Source: UTCFX2 sp963827155
GTDB lineage: Bacteria; Chloroflexota; Anaerolineae; Anaerolineales; UBA4823
Length of the DNA stretch: 64,000 nucleotides
Assembly: GCA_963827155.1 (NCBI GenBank)
Contig: CAWGZV010000001.1
Coordinates: forward strand, 372,001-436,000
Reading direction: 5' to 3'
Positions 63,000 to 64,000 of this stretch are shown here, one piece after another. The translations under genes and the position numbers were made by a program. The notes under the pieces were generated by a model. That model was not told the DNA's origin, searched no databases, and saw only the letters and a list, made by a program, of their open reading frames with translations. How positions within the stretch are numbered: the stretch's first letter is position 1; each line of letters opens with the position of its first letter.

Positions 63000-64000
63000 T
63001 TATTCAATCGAAATGATGAAATGATAGTGGGGCTGGCAGCCTTCCTGGATTTCAACCACCTGATTGGGAAATCGCGCCCGGATGCCTTCGGCGATCTCAA
63101 GAACTTCGTCTTTTTTCACGTTTAATCCGTAGAACATGGTGATCAGCTCGAATTGATCGGCTTTGGCTATTTCTAAAAATCCAAAACAAGCTTCATCCAG
63201 ATGAGCGGCCGCCAGAACCAGCTTCCCGTTATGCAGGACAATAATCTGACCTTCTTCCACTTCAACACCATCGATATCCACAGACCGGGTTGCAGTAGTA
63301 ATCTCGCCCGTTTCCACGTCATTTAGCGAGGCATTCATTTCAGAGACGACGCTCTCGAAAGCACCATCTGGCACTAGACGCATCATCGCCGCCAGACCTT
63401 GCGGGACGGAGGTGGATGGGATGACCGCCACCTGTTTGACCGTTAGCTCAGCAGCGGCTCTGGCAGTCAGGATGATATTCTTGTTGTTTGGCAGGATGAT
63501 GATCTTATCGGTGGGCAGATCTTCGAATGCCTGGATGATTTCTTGGGTGCTTGGATTCATCGTCTGACCGCCCTCGACGACGGCAGCCGCACCTAAAGAG
63601 GCAAAAACCTGCCCAATCCCTGCGCCTGGTGAGATAACGATCACCGCATTCTGTCCGGGTTCAATCGGCGCAACCGTGATGTGCTTTTCGCATTGACCTT
63701 TGTCATTTGCCATCTGCTCGACCAGGTTTTCGATGGCGATTTCGCGTGACCACGCCGATGCTGCGGGTGTAATCAATCGGGGTGTATATCTTTTCTGTTG
63801 GGACGTGGATGTGGAGCCGGTAAATTCCATCGCCTTCGCCAAGCTGGATCGAGGTGCCCATTTCCACCAGGTCGTTGTAGAAACCAGGCAGGTCGAGAGC
63901 TTTGGTGGGTCGAAAATCAACAATCACTTCATAGTCTTGACCTGGCTCAACGACGTCCATGGTGTTTTCCATCGCCATTTCTGAAAGCGTGACGACCTGG
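63000..64000 (-). CDS. fakA: FakA-like fatty acid kinase, C-terminal part, 5' end outside window (one frameshift)
   Basis: The frame is open to the window edge. Visible parts: GTSIQLGEGDGIYRLHIHVP and YTPIDYTRSIGVVT, then a frame break near 63743-63746 (an extra base), then EIAIENLVEQMANDKGQ, VISPGAGIGQVFASLGAAAVVEGGQTMNPST, IIILPNNKNIILTARAA and the tail EIQEGCQPHYHFIISIE. This matches the C-terminal region of DAK-domain YloV/FakA proteins, whose N-terminal kinase domain would lie beyond 64000. Followed by degV (FakB-like), the usual pairing. Confidence 0.83.

Noticed and set aside
1..64000. tRNA, rRNA, CRISPR arrays, insertion sequences or prophage
   Set aside because: Reading both strands I saw no cloverleaf-like segments, regularly spaced repeats, transposase ORFs or terminal inverted repeats. 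A covariance-model scan would be needed to exclude small RNAs.

Overview
The window reads as a chromosome segment from a mesophilic, probably anaerobic member of the Chloroflexota, most likely class Anaerolineae. This is inference from content: rubrerythrin, a tungsten-type aldehyde ferredoxin oxidoreductase with molybdopterin-synthesis genes, MsrPQ, a DUF5667 protein, a 'baseplate J'-like membrane protein inside a housekeeping operon, and a RIO kinase. It is moderately GC-rich and almost fully coding. I found no rRNA, tRNA, CRISPR array, insertion sequence or prophage.

Layout. 0.03-6.5 kb: an SDR dehydrogenase, msrPQ, a GT87-like membrane protein, a small membrane protein and a tandem pair of PP-loop ATPase paralogs with Cys clusters. 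6.5-11 kb: a RIO kinase behind a short leader ORF and terminator, a UDP-GlcNAc 2-epimerase, and an ABC-F protein on the opposite strand behind a 5-codon leader ORF with a terminator and an alternative antiterminator. 11-19.6 kb: rubrerythrin, a small esterase, an Asn/Glu-repeat DUF5667 protein, an S51-like peptidase, a lipoprotein/M23 peptidase pair, a large ABC exporter and glutamine cyclotransferase. 19.6-27.3 kb: uvrC, a 40-aa membrane protein, MoaD, AOR with a MoaD-like partner lacking the GG tail, MoaA, and a tyrosine-recombinase-fold protein whose catalytic residues are mostly replaced.

27.5-33.2 kb: a lipoprotein, an HD-domain protein coupled to a YdcF/SanA-like protein, folC and lon. 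33.5-48.1 kb: one long minus-strand run starting with alaS, then three tandem GT-C-like membrane proteins with TPR-like tails, a GT2 polyprenyl-phosphate glycosyltransferase, a GNAT, a baseplate-J-like protein, ruvX, mltG and a DUF692/MNIO-like TIM barrel. Most junctions are ATGA or TAATG overlaps, so this is probably a translationally coupled operon mixing cell-envelope glycosylation with housekeeping genes. 48.1-64 kb: a spermidine-synthase-like membrane protein, a TIGR01906-type protein, gpmA, a UgpC/MsmK-type ATPase, a broken glycine-zipper ORF, a DinB-like protein, mutS, DUF3786, a two-S1-domain protein, a coiled-coil protein, and a fakA(partial)-degV-recG-coaD group.

A technical theme runs through the window. 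Ten otherwise conserved genes (including alaS, lon and mltG) are interrupted by 14 single-base indels, about eleven of them one-base insertions. Removing one base restores the family consensus each time, so I treat these as probable sequence or assembly errors. I give joined coordinates rather than calling the genes dead.
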